DNA from: JADGRF01 sp036382515
Lineage (GTDB): Bacteria > Myxococcota_A > Polyangia > Polyangiales > JAFGIB01
Reading direction: 5' to 3'
Length of the DNA: 64,000 nt
NCBI GenBank assembly: GCA_036382515.1
Contig: DASVHQ010000046.1
Span: forward strand, 1-64,000
Below the pieces are notes generated by a model. That model searched no databases. It worked only from the letters and a program-made list of their open reading frames with translations, and was not told where the DNA came from. The position numbers and the translations under genes were made by a program. This document shows, one piece after another, positions 33,560 through 43,260 of the stretch; position 1 is the stretch's first letter, and each line of letters opens with the position of its first letter.

Positions 33560-34690
33560 ATGAGCCCGACCAACGCCGCCGTTCCCCTGCTCGATCTCGC
33601 TCCGCAAAACGCCCCTCTCGCCGCCGAGCTGCGCGCCGCCTTCGATCGCGTGCTGCAGACCAGCGGCTTCATCCTGGGCCCCGAGGTCGAGGCGTTCGAG
33701 GCCGAGGTCGCGCGCTACATCGGCGTCAAACACGCGCTGGGCGTCTCCAGCGGCACCGATGCCATCTTGCTCGCGCTCATGGCGCTCGACATCGGCCCCG
33801 GCGACGAAGTGATCATGCCGCCGTTCACGTTCTTCGCCACCGGCGGCTGTGTTGCGCGCCTCGGCGCCAAGCCCGTGTTCGTCGACATCGATCCCAGGAC
33901 CTTCAACATCGACGTCTCGCGGATCGAAGCCAAGATCAGCGCGCACACCAAGGCCATCATGCCGGTGCACCTCTACGGCCAGACCTGCGACCTCGAGGCC
34001 TTGCACGAACTCGCCGCGCGTCACGGCTTGCCCGTCATCGAAGACGCCGCGCAGTCGCTCGGCGCGCGCAGCACGCGCTACGCCGCAGGCACGGCGGGCG
34101 CGTTCGGTTGTTACTCGTTCTTCCCATCCAAGAACCTCGGTGCGCTGGGCGACGGCGGGCTGCTCACCACCGGCGACGGCGCGCTGGCCAAGAAGGCCAA
34201 GCTGCTGCGCGCCCACGGCGCCGAACCCAAGTACTACCACGCGCTGATCGGCGGTAACCTGCGCCTTGACGCGTTGCAGGCCGCCTTTCTGCGCGTGAAG
34301 CTGCCGCACCTCGACGGCTGGACCGCCGCGCGCCGCAGCAACGCAGCGTTGTATGACAAGCTGTTCGCCGAAGCGAAGCTGCCGCCCGAGCTCTTGCGCA
34401 CCCCCGAGCGCGTCTACGAGGGTCACGTCTACAACCAGTACATGATCCGCAGCAGCCGTCGCGACGAGCTGGCGCGGTACCTGCGTGAGCAGGGCATCGG
34501 CTGCGAGGTCTACTACCCGGTGCCGCTGCACCTGCAGCAGTGCTTCGCCTACCTCGGCGAGCGCGAGGGCAGCTACCCGCAGTCCGAGAGCGCTTGCCGC
34601 GAGGTGCTGGCGCTGCCGATCTTTGCCGAGCTCGGCCACGATCGGCTCAGTCGCGTCGCGCAGACGGTGATCGGGTTCTTGCGCCGGTGA
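33560..34690 (+). CDS. DegT/DnrJ/EryC1/StrS family PLP aminotransferase, WbpE-like
   Basis: The 376-residue enzyme has LGVSSGTDAILLAL (PLP phosphate site), VIEDAAQSLGA, the Schiff-base Lys in SFFPSKNLGALGDGG (about residue 191), and the C-terminal sugar aminotransferase segment VYNQYMIRSSRRDELARYL. It should add an amino group to a 3-keto nucleotide sugar for glycan synthesis. The gene starts one base after the acetyltransferase stop, so they are coupled. The family is broad, and the exact sugar is assigned from the neighbour rather than from the enzyme alone. Confidence 0.85.
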   Translation: MSPTNAAVPLLDLAPQNAPLAAELRAAFDRVLQTSGFILGPEVEAFEAEVARYIGVKHALGVSSGTDAILLALMALDIGPGDEVIMPPFTFFATGGCVARLGAKPVFVDIDPRTFNIDVSRIEAKISAHTKAIMPVHLYGQTCDLEALHELAARHGLPVIEDAAQSLGARSTRYAAGTAGAFGCYSFFPSKNLGALGDGGLLTTGDGALAKKAKLLRAHGAEPKYYHALIGGNLRLDALQAAFLRVKLPHLDGWTAARRSNAALYDKLFAEAKLPPELLRTPERVYEGHVYNQYMIRSSRRDELARYLREQGIGCEVYYPVPLHLQQCFAYLGEREGSYPQSESACREVLALPIFAELGHDRLSRVAQTVIGFLRR

Positions 34691-34734
34691 ACGCGAGCGC
34701 CAGCCGCTTGCGCGGGCCGGGCGAAACAGCTTCC

Positions 34735-35733
34735 ATGTCGTCTGTGTCGCGGTCCCCGATGAACGTGCTCTTGCGCTGGGCGCTGTGGCCGGTCTTGCTC
34801 GTGAGCCTGTTCGGCTTCGCGGGCCGCTACCACTGGCTGCTCGATCTGTGCGCGCACTTCCGCGTCTATTATGCGCTCGGCGCCGCGTTGGTCGCGGCGC
34901 TGGCGTTTGTTCGGCGCGACGCGTTCACCGGCAGCGCAGCGCTCGCCGTGCTCGTCGTCAACGCGGCGCTGATCCTGCCGTTCTATGTTTATCCCCGGGA
35001 GCACTTGCCCGCGGGCGCAGCCACGCTGCGCCTTTTGCACTTCAACGTCGATCTCGACAACTACGCGCGGCACGCCGAGGTCGGCCGCTACCTCGACGGC
35101 AGTGGCGCTGATGTCGTGCTGGTCGTCGAGACCGACCGCAAGTGGGTCGATGCGTTGCACGCCGCGCTCTGGCACTACACGCTCGTGGTCTCGACCACCG
35201 ACGGCTTCCGCAACAAGTACTACGGCTCGGCGCTCTTCTTGCGGCGCGCAGCGGCTGCGCGCGTCACGGTGCGCGATGCGCAAGTCGTGTTCCTCGAGCC
35301 CTCGCGCGGCCACCCCTCGCTCGCGGCGCACCTCCAGTTCGCAGGTCGACCGATCGCGCTGCTGGGTGTGCATCAACATCCGCCGTACTCCGCGGCGCAT
35401 GCTGGCATCCGTGACGAGCAGTTCCGTGAGGCGGCGAGCTGGCTGCGTCGGCAGCCCTCGGCGCGCATCATGCTCGGCGACATGAACGCCACACCCTGGT
35501 CGTTTCACTACCGACAGCTCATCGAGCGCACGGGCCTCTTGAACGCGCAGCTGGGCTTCGGCCTGCACCCGACGTGGCTACCCCTGCGCGACCACTGGCT
35601 CGGCGTGCCGATCGATCACTGCCTGCATTCGCCGCAGCTCGCGATCACGAGCTTTGCGCAGGGACCGAACCTCGGCTCCGACCATCGGCCGCTTCTGGTC
35701 CAGCTCGGCTGGTCTGTCGGCCAGGGCGGCTAG
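34735..35733 (+). CDS. Membrane-anchored endonuclease/exonuclease/phosphatase (EEP) family protein
   Basis: The 332-residue protein has three hydrophobic segments at the N-terminus (about 10-90) followed by an EEP catalytic domain. Its motifs are LRLLHFNVD, VVLVVETDRKW (metal-binding Glu), GVHQHPP, GDMNATPWSFHYR and the final SDHRPLLVQL His. The domain should lie outside the cytoplasm. Members cleave phosphodiesters in lipids or nucleic acids; in a glycan cluster a lipid or carrier phosphatase is plausible, but that is inference. An upstream GTG at 34687 is an alternative start. Confidence 0.8.
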   Translation: MSSVSRSPMNVLLRWALWPVLLVSLFGFAGRYHWLLDLCAHFRVYYALGAALVAALAFVRRDAFTGSAALAVLVVNAALILPFYVYPREHLPAGAATLRLLHFNVDLDNYARHAEVGRYLDGSGADVVLVVETDRKWVDALHAALWHYTLVVSTTDGFRNKYYGSALFLRRAAAARVTVRDAQVVFLEPSRGHPSLAAHLQFAGRPIALLGVHQHPPYSAAHAGIRDEQFREAASWLRRQPSARIMLGDMNATPWSFHYRQLIERTGLLNAQLGFGLHPTWLPLRDHWLGVPIDHCLHSPQLAITSFAQGPNLGSDHRPLLVQLGWSVGQGG

Positions 35734-35813
35734 TTCGTTGACACCCGGACCGGGGGCCTTTATGCAACGGATCGACCGGCGCCCGGCGTGGACGCGGCCT
35801 CGAGGTGACCTTC

Positions 35814-37694
35814 ATGTGCGGGCTTTTCGGCATCTACTATCGCGACCCTGCGCGCGTCATCGATGAAGACCGTCTGCGCTCCTCGGCGGGCCTTTTGCAT
35901 CACCGCGGCCCCGACGCCGAAGGCGTGTACGCAGGCACGGGCATGGGCCTTGCGCACACGCGGCTGTCGCTCGTCGACCTGAACCCGCGTTCCAACCAGC
36001 CGTTCTGGGACGACACCGGCCGCTACGTGCTCGTGTTCAACGGCGAGATCTACAACTTCCGCGAGCTGCGCAGCGAGCTGCAAGCACGCGGCGTGTGCTT
36101 CCACACCACGAGCGACACCGAGGTGCTGCTCCACAGTCTCATCCTGGACGAGCCGAGCCAGGTGCTGCCGCGCCTGGGCGGCATGTTCGCCTTCGCGTTC
36201 TACGACACGCGCGAAGATCACTTGCTGCTGGCGCGCGATCGCTTCGGCATGAAGCCGCTCTACCTTTACGACGACGGCGCCGCGCTCGCGTTCGCCTCGG
36301 AAGTGAAAGCCCTGCGGCCCTGGGTGCAGCTCGAGCACGACCCGTTCTCGATCAGCTCCTACTTGCTCGGCTTCGGCGGCCCGACCAAGGGCTTCACTTT
36401 CTACAAGCATGTGAAGTCGGTGGGGCCGGGCGAGTACGTCAGCGTCCGCCGCCGTCAGCAGCCGAGCGTCGAGCGCTTCTTCTCCATGCCCGACTTCTGG
36501 GATCGCGACGAGATCGAAACGCTCGACCGCCTGAAGCCCAAGGCCATGGTCGACCGCATGGAAGCGCTGATGTGGGACAGCGTCAAACGCCATATGTTCG
36601 CGGACTCGGCCGTCGGCGCGTTCTGCAGTGGTGGCGTGGACTCGTCATTGATCATGGCGATGGCTGCCAAGCAGCACAACAACCTCGCGATCTTCCACGC
36701 CAACGTGGTCGGGCCCTGGAGCGAGGTCGGCGCCGCGCGCCAGCTCGCCAAGCATCTCAAGCTCGACTTGAAGTCGATCGACGTCCACGAACAAGACTTC
36801 ATCGACCACATGCCCGACGTGATGCGGCAGTACGAACACCCCTTCACCTACCACCCCAACTGCGCGCCGTTCATGATGGTGTCGCGTCTGGTGCGCGAGC
36901 ATGGCGTCAAGGGCATGCTCTCCGGCGAGGGCTCCGACGAGCTCTTTCTCGGCTATCCATGGCTCGGTCGCGAACGCATGGTCAACGCATACTACGCGCT
37001 CGGTGGGCGCGTGCGCGGCTTGGTGAATGCGATTCCCGCCGTGGGCAAGATCATCTGGCCCCACGAAGGCTCGGGCAAGCAGGTCGTGCGCGACCTGATG
37101 AATCGCTGCGAGGTCTCGCAGGACGAGCGTCACGCGCGCGAGGTTCGGCAAGCCGTGGCGCCGGGCCAGATCACGCACGAGAACCTGCGCACGGTCGATT
37201 ATCTCAACTACCACCTGCGCACGCTGCTGCATCGCAACGACTGCCTGGGCATGGAAGCGAGCATCGAAGCGCGCTTCCCGTTCCTCGATCACGACGTGGC
37301 GCGCACTGCGGTGAACATGCCCTCGCGCTACAAGCTGCGCTTCTCGCCGACGGTGCTCGAAAAAGCCCACCCCATGGTCCGCGACAAGTGGGTGGTGCGA
37401 AAGGTCGCTGACCGCTGGATCCCCAAGGAGCTGAGCCAGCGCATCAAGATCGGCTTCTGGACCACCGCCTTCCAGCGCACGCAGGTTGCGCCGGCGTACT
37501 TCCAGCAATCGTTCGTGCGCGATCTCTTCGAGCTCTCCTCGCCGCAGGTCAGCGCCATTCTCGAAGCGGCCGACCAGGATCTGCTCATGCGTCTTTTGCA
37601 CCTGGACGTCTGGGCACACGTGTGCTTGCACGATCTGCCTCGGGCGCAGAGCGTGCAGAAGCTGCGCGACCATGTGACTATTCGGCCCGAGTAG
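35814..37694 (+). CDS. asnB: Asparagine synthase (glutamine-hydrolysing)
   Basis: The 626-residue enzyme starts MCGLFGIYY, so Cys2 becomes the N-terminal nucleophile of the glutaminase domain once Met is removed. GLAHTRLSLVD and FNGEIYNF follow. The synthetase half has the PP-loop SGGVDSSLI near residue 270. GAGGTGACC before this ATG fixes the start over an upstream one. In surface-polysaccharide clusters AsnB-like enzymes often amidate uronic acids, fitting the GlcNAc(3NAc)A-type genes upstream. The flippase gene begins one base after its stop. Confidence 0.9.
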   Translation: MCGLFGIYYRDPARVIDEDRLRSSAGLLHHRGPDAEGVYAGTGMGLAHTRLSLVDLNPRSNQPFWDDTGRYVLVFNGEIYNFRELRSELQARGVCFHTTSDTEVLLHSLILDEPSQVLPRLGGMFAFAFYDTREDHLLLARDRFGMKPLYLYDDGAALAFASEVKALRPWVQLEHDPFSISSYLLGFGGPTKGFTFYKHVKSVGPGEYVSVRRRQQPSVERFFSMPDFWDRDEIETLDRLKPKAMVDRMEALMWDSVKRHMFADSAVGAFCSGGVDSSLIMAMAAKQHNNLAIFHANVVGPWSEVGAARQLAKHLKLDLKSIDVHEQDFIDHMPDVMRQYEHPFTYHPNCAPFMMVSRLVREHGVKGMLSGEGSDELFLGYPWLGRERMVNAYYALGGRVRGLVNAIPAVGKIIWPHEGSGKQVVRDLMNRCEVSQDERHAREVRQAVAPGQITHENLRTVDYLNYHLRTLLHRNDCLGMEASIEARFPFLDHDVARTAVNMPSRYKLRFSPTVLEKAHPMVRDKWVVRKVADRWIPKELSQRIKIGFWTTAFQRTQVAPAYFQQSFVRDLFELSSPQVSAILEAADQDLLMRLLHLDVWAHVCLHDLPRAQSVQKLRDHVTIRPE

Positions 37695-39101
37695 ATGGGC
37701 GCAGAACAGAAAGTCGCGCGCAGCTTCCTGACACTCGGTGCAGGCGAGGCTGTGTCGCGGCTGGTCGCGTTCGCGGCCACCGTGTACCTGGCGCGCGTGC
37801 TCGGCGCCGCCGGCTACGGCGTGATCGCCTTCGCGGCGGGCGTGAACCTCTATCTCGCCAAGCTCGCGGACTTCGGCGTCGAGGCTGTCGGCACCTCCGA
37901 GGTCGCGCGCGCCAGCGAAGACTTGCCGCGCGTGGTCTCGGCCGTGATGGGCGCACGTCTCGCGTTCACCGCGCTGCTGACGGCGCTGTGCGTGGCGCTT
38001 GCACTGCTCTGCCTGCCTGAGCCCGACGCCAGCGTGCTCGCGCTGTATGCGCTCACCTTGCTGCCGATTGCAGCCAGCACCAAGTGGCTGCATCTGGGGC
38101 GCGAGAGCGCCGGCCCCATCGGCGTCACGAGGATCGTCGGTGAGCTCCTGGCGCTCGCGCTCGTGGTGTTGCTCGTCCACCGGCCCAGTCAGCTGCGCGT
38201 CGCGCCACTCGCGCAGCTCGCCGGTGACACACTCGTGGTCGTGGCGCTCTACCTCGTGCTCGTGCGCTCGGGCCTGGGCTTTCGCCCGCGCTGGGATCCG
38301 TCGGCTGCGCTGCCCGTGTTTCGCCGCGCGCTGCCGCTGATGACCCAGATCTTGCTCGGGCTCTTTCTCTACAACTCCGACCTGGTCTTCCTGCGTGCCA
38401 TGCGCGACAGCCAGAGCGTCGGCTTTTACGCGGCCGCATACACGCTGATCTCGTTTCTCGCGAACCTCGGCGTCGTCTACAGCATGAGTCTTTTGCCCAC
38501 GCTCACGCGCTTGCAGTCCGACCCTGCGCAGGAGTTGGGCCTCTACCACACCGCGCTGGCGCAGACTCACGCGGTGGCCTTGCCGATCACCCTGGGAGGT
38601 TGGCTCGTGGCGCCCGCGATCATCGAGACGGCCTTCGGCGACGGCTACCGGCCCGCGGTGGCTGTCTTGCAGATGCTGATCTGGGCCGTGCCGATGTCCG
38701 CGTTTCGCAATGCGCCGTGGGCCGCGCTGGTGGCACGCGGTCAGCAGGGGCTTCTGCTGCGTGCCACGCTCTATGCGGTCGGCGCCAACGCCGCCTTGAA
38801 CGTGGTGCTGATCCATTTCTACGGCATGCTGGGCGCCGCCGTTTCCACCGTGCTGACCGAGTCACTCACGGGGGTTCTGATGCTGGCCTACGCCGCGCGC
38901 GAAGGTCTGTCGCTGCCGTCGCTCCGCAGGCTCTGGCGCCCCACGCTGGCTGGCTGCGTCATGGCGCTGGTGCTTGCGATGCTCGGCGGCCAGCCCTTGC
39001 CCACCAGCATCGCCAGTGGCGCACTCGCTTACGGTCTGTGCCTGGTTCTGCTCGGCGTCCTCAAGTGGCAGCCCGGTCGTCTGCCCCGCTTCGAGCCCTG
39101 A
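37695..39101 (+). CDS. Polysaccharide flippase (Wzx/MATE-like, oligosaccharide transporter family)
   Basis: The 468-residue protein has about 12-14 hydrophobic segments and begins with the family pattern LTLGAGEAVSRLVAFAATVYLARVLGAAGYG, then LFLYNSDLVFLRAMRDSQSVGFYAAAY. It should move lipid-linked oligosaccharide across the inner membrane during O-antigen or exopolysaccharide synthesis. Its ATG directly abuts the asnB stop (TAGATG), so the two are certainly co-transcribed. A Wzy polymerase and glycosyltransferases are not seen within this window. Confidence 0.85.
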   Translation: MGAEQKVARSFLTLGAGEAVSRLVAFAATVYLARVLGAAGYGVIAFAAGVNLYLAKLADFGVEAVGTSEVARASEDLPRVVSAVMGARLAFTALLTALCVALALLCLPEPDASVLALYALTLLPIAASTKWLHLGRESAGPIGVTRIVGELLALALVVLLVHRPSQLRVAPLAQLAGDTLVVVALYLVLVRSGLGFRPRWDPSAALPVFRRALPLMTQILLGLFLYNSDLVFLRAMRDSQSVGFYAAAYTLISFLANLGVVYSMSLLPTLTRLQSDPAQELGLYHTALAQTHAVALPITLGGWLVAPAIIETAFGDGYRPAVAVLQMLIWAVPMSAFRNAPWAALVARGQQGLLLRATLYAVGANAALNVVLIHFYGMLGAAVSTVLTESLTGVLMLAYAAREGLSLPSLRRLWRPTLAGCVMALVLAMLGGQPLPTSIASGALAYGLCLVLLGVLKWQPGRLPRFEP

Positions 39102-39211
39102 ATGTAGGTCGTTGGCACACGCACGCGGCCCATGACCGCGCGCGGCGCTTCCGTCGCAAACGCGGTCATGTTGTACTGTCTCCACGGCATCGAGAAGGAG
39201 TCGTCGAGACC

Positions 39212-39952
39212 ATGGCCCGAGATCAAGTGTTCGCTTCGACTGCCGCGCGCGGCAGCGACTTCGAGTTCAACGATGAAGTCGCGGCCGTGTTCGACGACAT
39301 GGTCTCGCGCAGCGTGCCGTTCTACGCCGAGCAACAGGCGCTGATCCAGGAGGCTGCCCAGAAGTTCTACCAGCCGGGCACCGTCGTCTACGACCTGGGC
39401 TGCTCCACGGCCACCACGCTGATGCGCCTGGCCAAGGCGCTGGGACCCGAAGCGCGCCTGGTCGGCTACGACAACTCCGAGCCCATGCTCGACAAGGCCC
39501 GCGCCAACGTCGCCAAGGCCGGCTTCGACAAACAGATCGAGCTGCGCTTTGCCGATCTCAACGCCGACATGACCAAGGTCGACCTGTCCAACGCCAGTGT
39601 GGTCACGCTCTGCTGGACCTTGCAGTTCGTGCGCCCGCTCAAGCGCGACACCCTGGTGCGCTCCATCTACAACGGCATGGTGAACGGCGGCACGCTGCTG
39701 CTCACCGAGAAGATTCTCACCAACAACTCCGACATGAACCGCTACTTCATCGAGTTCTATTACGACTTCAAGCGTCGTAACGGCTACTCCGACGAAGAGA
39801 TCATGAAGAAGCGCGAGGCTCTCGAGAACGTGCTCGTCCCCTACCGCGTCGACGAGAACTTCGAGCTGTTCCGCCGCAGTGGTTTCCCGGTCGTCGAAAC
39901 CTTCTTCCAGTGGTACAACTTCGCCGGGTTCATGGCGGTGAAACAGGGGTGA
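39212..39952 (+). CDS. cmoA: Carboxy-S-adenosylmethionine synthase (CmoA homologue)
   Basis: The 246-residue protein matches CmoA closely: FNDEVAAVFDDMVSRSVPFY, QPGTVVYDLGCS (SAM site), YDNSEPMLDKAR, WTLQFVRP and the KREALENVL arm. In E. coli CmoA makes carboxy-SAM from SAM and prephenate for the cmo5U34 tRNA modification, with CmoB. No CmoB gene is in view, and the gene sits at the end of a glycan cluster, so it may be a paralogue with another substrate. AGGAG lies about 10 bases before the ATG. Confidence 0.8.
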   Translation: MARDQVFASTAARGSDFEFNDEVAAVFDDMVSRSVPFYAEQQALIQEAAQKFYQPGTVVYDLGCSTATTLMRLAKALGPEARLVGYDNSEPMLDKARANVAKAGFDKQIELRFADLNADMTKVDLSNASVVTLCWTLQFVRPLKRDTLVRSIYNGMVNGGTLLLTEKILTNNSDMNRYFIEFYYDFKRRNGYSDEEIMKKREALENVLVPYRVDENFELFRRSGFPVVETFFQWYNFAGFMAVKQG

Positions 39953-40000
39953 GCACGGCGCTAGCGCGCGACGCGTCTCTCCCCGTGGGGCGGAAGGCTC

Positions 40001-40768
40001 ATGTTCCAGCTACGTGACAAGGTGATCGATCTCGCCAAGCAATACCTGCCTGCAGAAACCCGCAACTGGGTGGTTCGCCAGCAGCGGCGTTTCGGCCTGC
40101 AGTGGCCCCGCGTGGGCAAAGTGAGCTTCGGCGACTTCTATCGGGTCACGCCGATCAGCCCGATCTTCGGCATCGATCGCGGCTTCCCGATCGAGCGCTA
40201 CTACATCGAGCGCTTTCTCGACAAGCAGCGCAGCGACGTGCGCGGCCGTTGTCTCGAGCTGGGCGACGCCACCTACATCACGAAGTTCGGCGACGACCGC
40301 GTCACGCAGGTCGACGTGCTGCACTACGTGGCCGGCAACCCCGAAGCCACCATCATCGCCGACCTGACCTGCGCCGATCACATCCCGGACAACAGCTTCG
40401 ACTGCATCATCTTCACGCAAGCCTTGCAGATGATCTACGACATGAAGGCTGCGCTCGGGCACATCCATCGCATTCTCAAGCCCGGCGGCGTCCTCTTGCT
40501 CACTTCGCACGGCATCAGCAAGATCGGCCGGCGCCTGGGGCGTGATCCGTGGGGCGAGTACTGGCACATCACCTCGCAATCTGCGCAGCGTTTGCTCCAA
40601 GAAAGCTTTCCGGCAGGTGCGGTCGAGGTCGGCACGTACGGCAACGTGCTCACCGCGATGTGCGCGCTGCACGGCGTGGTCTCGGAAGAAGTGCACAAGA
40701 CCGAGCTCGATCACGTCGACCCAGATTTCGAGGTCATCGTGACAGTGCGAGCCGTCAAGGCTCGTTAG
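40001..40768 (+). CDS. SAM-dependent methyltransferase (glycan-cluster type)
   Basis: The 255-residue protein has a class I methyltransferase core, somewhat degenerate at the SAM loop (CLELGDATYITKFG). It continues with QVDVLHYVAG, ADLTCADHIPDNSFDCIIFTQALQMIYD and HIHRILKPGGVLLLTSHG. Such proteins are common in O-antigen and capsule clusters, where they methylate sugars, and some are fused to glycosyltransferases. It is 48 bases after cmoA on the same strand. The acceptor is unknown. Confidence 0.75.
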   Translation: MFQLRDKVIDLAKQYLPAETRNWVVRQQRRFGLQWPRVGKVSFGDFYRVTPISPIFGIDRGFPIERYYIERFLDKQRSDVRGRCLELGDATYITKFGDDRVTQVDVLHYVAGNPEATIIADLTCADHIPDNSFDCIIFTQALQMIYDMKAALGHIHRILKPGGVLLLTSHGISKIGRRLGRDPWGEYWHITSQSAQRLLQESFPAGAVEVGTYGNVLTAMCALHGVVSEEVHKTELDHVDPDFEVIVTVRAVKAR

Positions 40769-40815
40769 CTCGGCGCGACTGCCGACGCGTAATGGCGGGC
40801 AAGCAGGGAGCTCTC

Positions 40816-41133
40816 ATGACGAAGCGTGGTCTGCGGAACTTGGGTCTGTCGTTGTTGCTCGCCGCCTGTGGCTGCGCCACGAGCTTCGAGGGCTCGGCCT
40901 ACGTGCCTGGTGAGCGCGCCGGCTGCGAGAAGAAGTGCAACGCGCAGGGCTTGGTGATGGGCAGCCTCGTCTACATGGGCGAGTATTCGAGCGCCTGCGT
41001 GTGCGAGCTCCCGGCCAGCCACGCCCCGGCTGCTGGCGCCGCGGCGAGTAGCGCGGGTGCCGTGGGCGTGATCATGCAGATGCAGCGCTCGCAGCAGCAG
41101 AATCGCAACCTCGTCGCGATGGGCATGCGCTGA
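40816..41133 (+). CDS. Small Cys-containing lipoprotein
   Basis: The 105-residue precursor begins MTKRGLRNLGLSLLLAACGC with a lipobox at LAAC, then Gly/Tyr/Ser residues and CEKKCNAQGLVMG. A central Ala/Gly stretch (GAAASSAGAVGVI) is followed by a Gln-rich end (MQMQRSQQQNRNLVAMGMR). AGGGAG is a good ribosome site just before the ATG. It is not recognised as a family member. Its position after a glycan cluster suggests an envelope role, which is inference. Confidence 0.6.
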   Translation: MTKRGLRNLGLSLLLAACGCATSFEGSAYVPGERAGCEKKCNAQGLVMGSLVYMGEYSSACVCELPASHAPAAGAAASSAGAVGVIMQMQRSQQQNRNLVAMGMR

Positions 41134-41184
41134 GGGCGGCTGCTGCTCTGGCCACAGGCTCGCTGCTGCTGATGGCGGCGGACC

Positions 41185-41704
41185 TCAGCGCAAGGCCGGC
41201 AAACGCCTGGCCCTGCGCGCGGCCGCCGCGATGATCTCTTCCGCCTCGCCGGGCGGCACCAACAGGCGCTGGGCCAGTGCCCGCACGGTGGCCAGCTCGC
41301 TGTCGGCTTGCTCGCCATCCGCGTGAATCAGCGCGATCGCGTGCTGCAGGAACAGCCGGCGCTCGTCGTGCCCCAGCTCTTCCTCGGGTAGCTCCGCCAG
41401 CGTGCGCGGCGTGCGCGCGTACTGTCGCACCCACGTGGCGTCGCGCTCGTCTAGCTGGAACGCGGCGATCAACGCCTCAAGCACCGCCTGCTCCTGGTCG
41501 TGCATCGCGCCATCGGCCCACGCGACCACCACGAGCGCTTTCACCATGGCTTGCTGATCTGGACGCATGTTTCGACGCGCGTGTAGGTGTCGCGCCGCGC
41601 GTCCCCACGCAGCCTCGCGCAGCTCCTCAGCATACCAGCTCCTCTCCAAAAGGTGAGCCGCCACCACTAGCGGCGCTCCATCCGCGGCATTAGATTGTCG
41701 GCTC

Positions 41705-41706
<2 letters not shown>
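41185..41706 (-). CDS. TerB-like helical protein
   Basis: The 173-residue protein has two similar helical repeats containing WADGAMHDQEQAVLEALI and IHADGEQADSELATVRALAQ, the ADG-E pattern of TerB/DjlA-type metal-binding helical domains. A role in stress or envelope sensing is known for the family, but the specific function is unknown. The ATG at 41704-41706 overlaps the ATG of the divergent tldD by two bases. The alternative ATG at 41568 gives a shorter product that begins just before the TerB-like core. Confidence 0.6.
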
Positions 41707-43177
<1,471 letters not shown>

Positions 43178-43203
43178 GATACCCGCAGAGCAGCCTGCGG
43201 CTC
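43178..43203 (+). repeat. Dispersed palindromic repeat, copy 2 (partial)
   Basis: ATACCCGCAGAGCAGCC and GGCTC match the first part of the repeat at 43210-43250 exactly. It begins immediately after the tldD stop. Confidence 0.75.
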
Positions 43204-43209
43204 GATTCT

Positions 43210-43250
43210 GTAACATACCCGCAGAGCAGCCTGCGGCTCTCTGCGTAGGG
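43210..43250 (+). repeat. Dispersed palindromic repeat, copy 3 (between tldD and tldE)
   Basis: The element contains CGCAGAG paired with CTCTGCG, an AGCC/GGCT inner stem with a TGC loop, and CCC/GGG flanks. It shares about 85 percent of positions with the copy near pnp, and stem changes are compensatory. It ends 10 bases before the tldE ATG, so on mRNA it could affect tldE translation. Confidence 0.75.
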
Positions 43251-43260
43251 CGCCATCAGC

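Noticed and set aside
36645..38816. 723-codon minus-strand frame across asnB and the flippase
   Set aside because: The coding strand shows clear enzymes with conserved motifs; the complement is His/Arg/Gln-rich shadow sequence.
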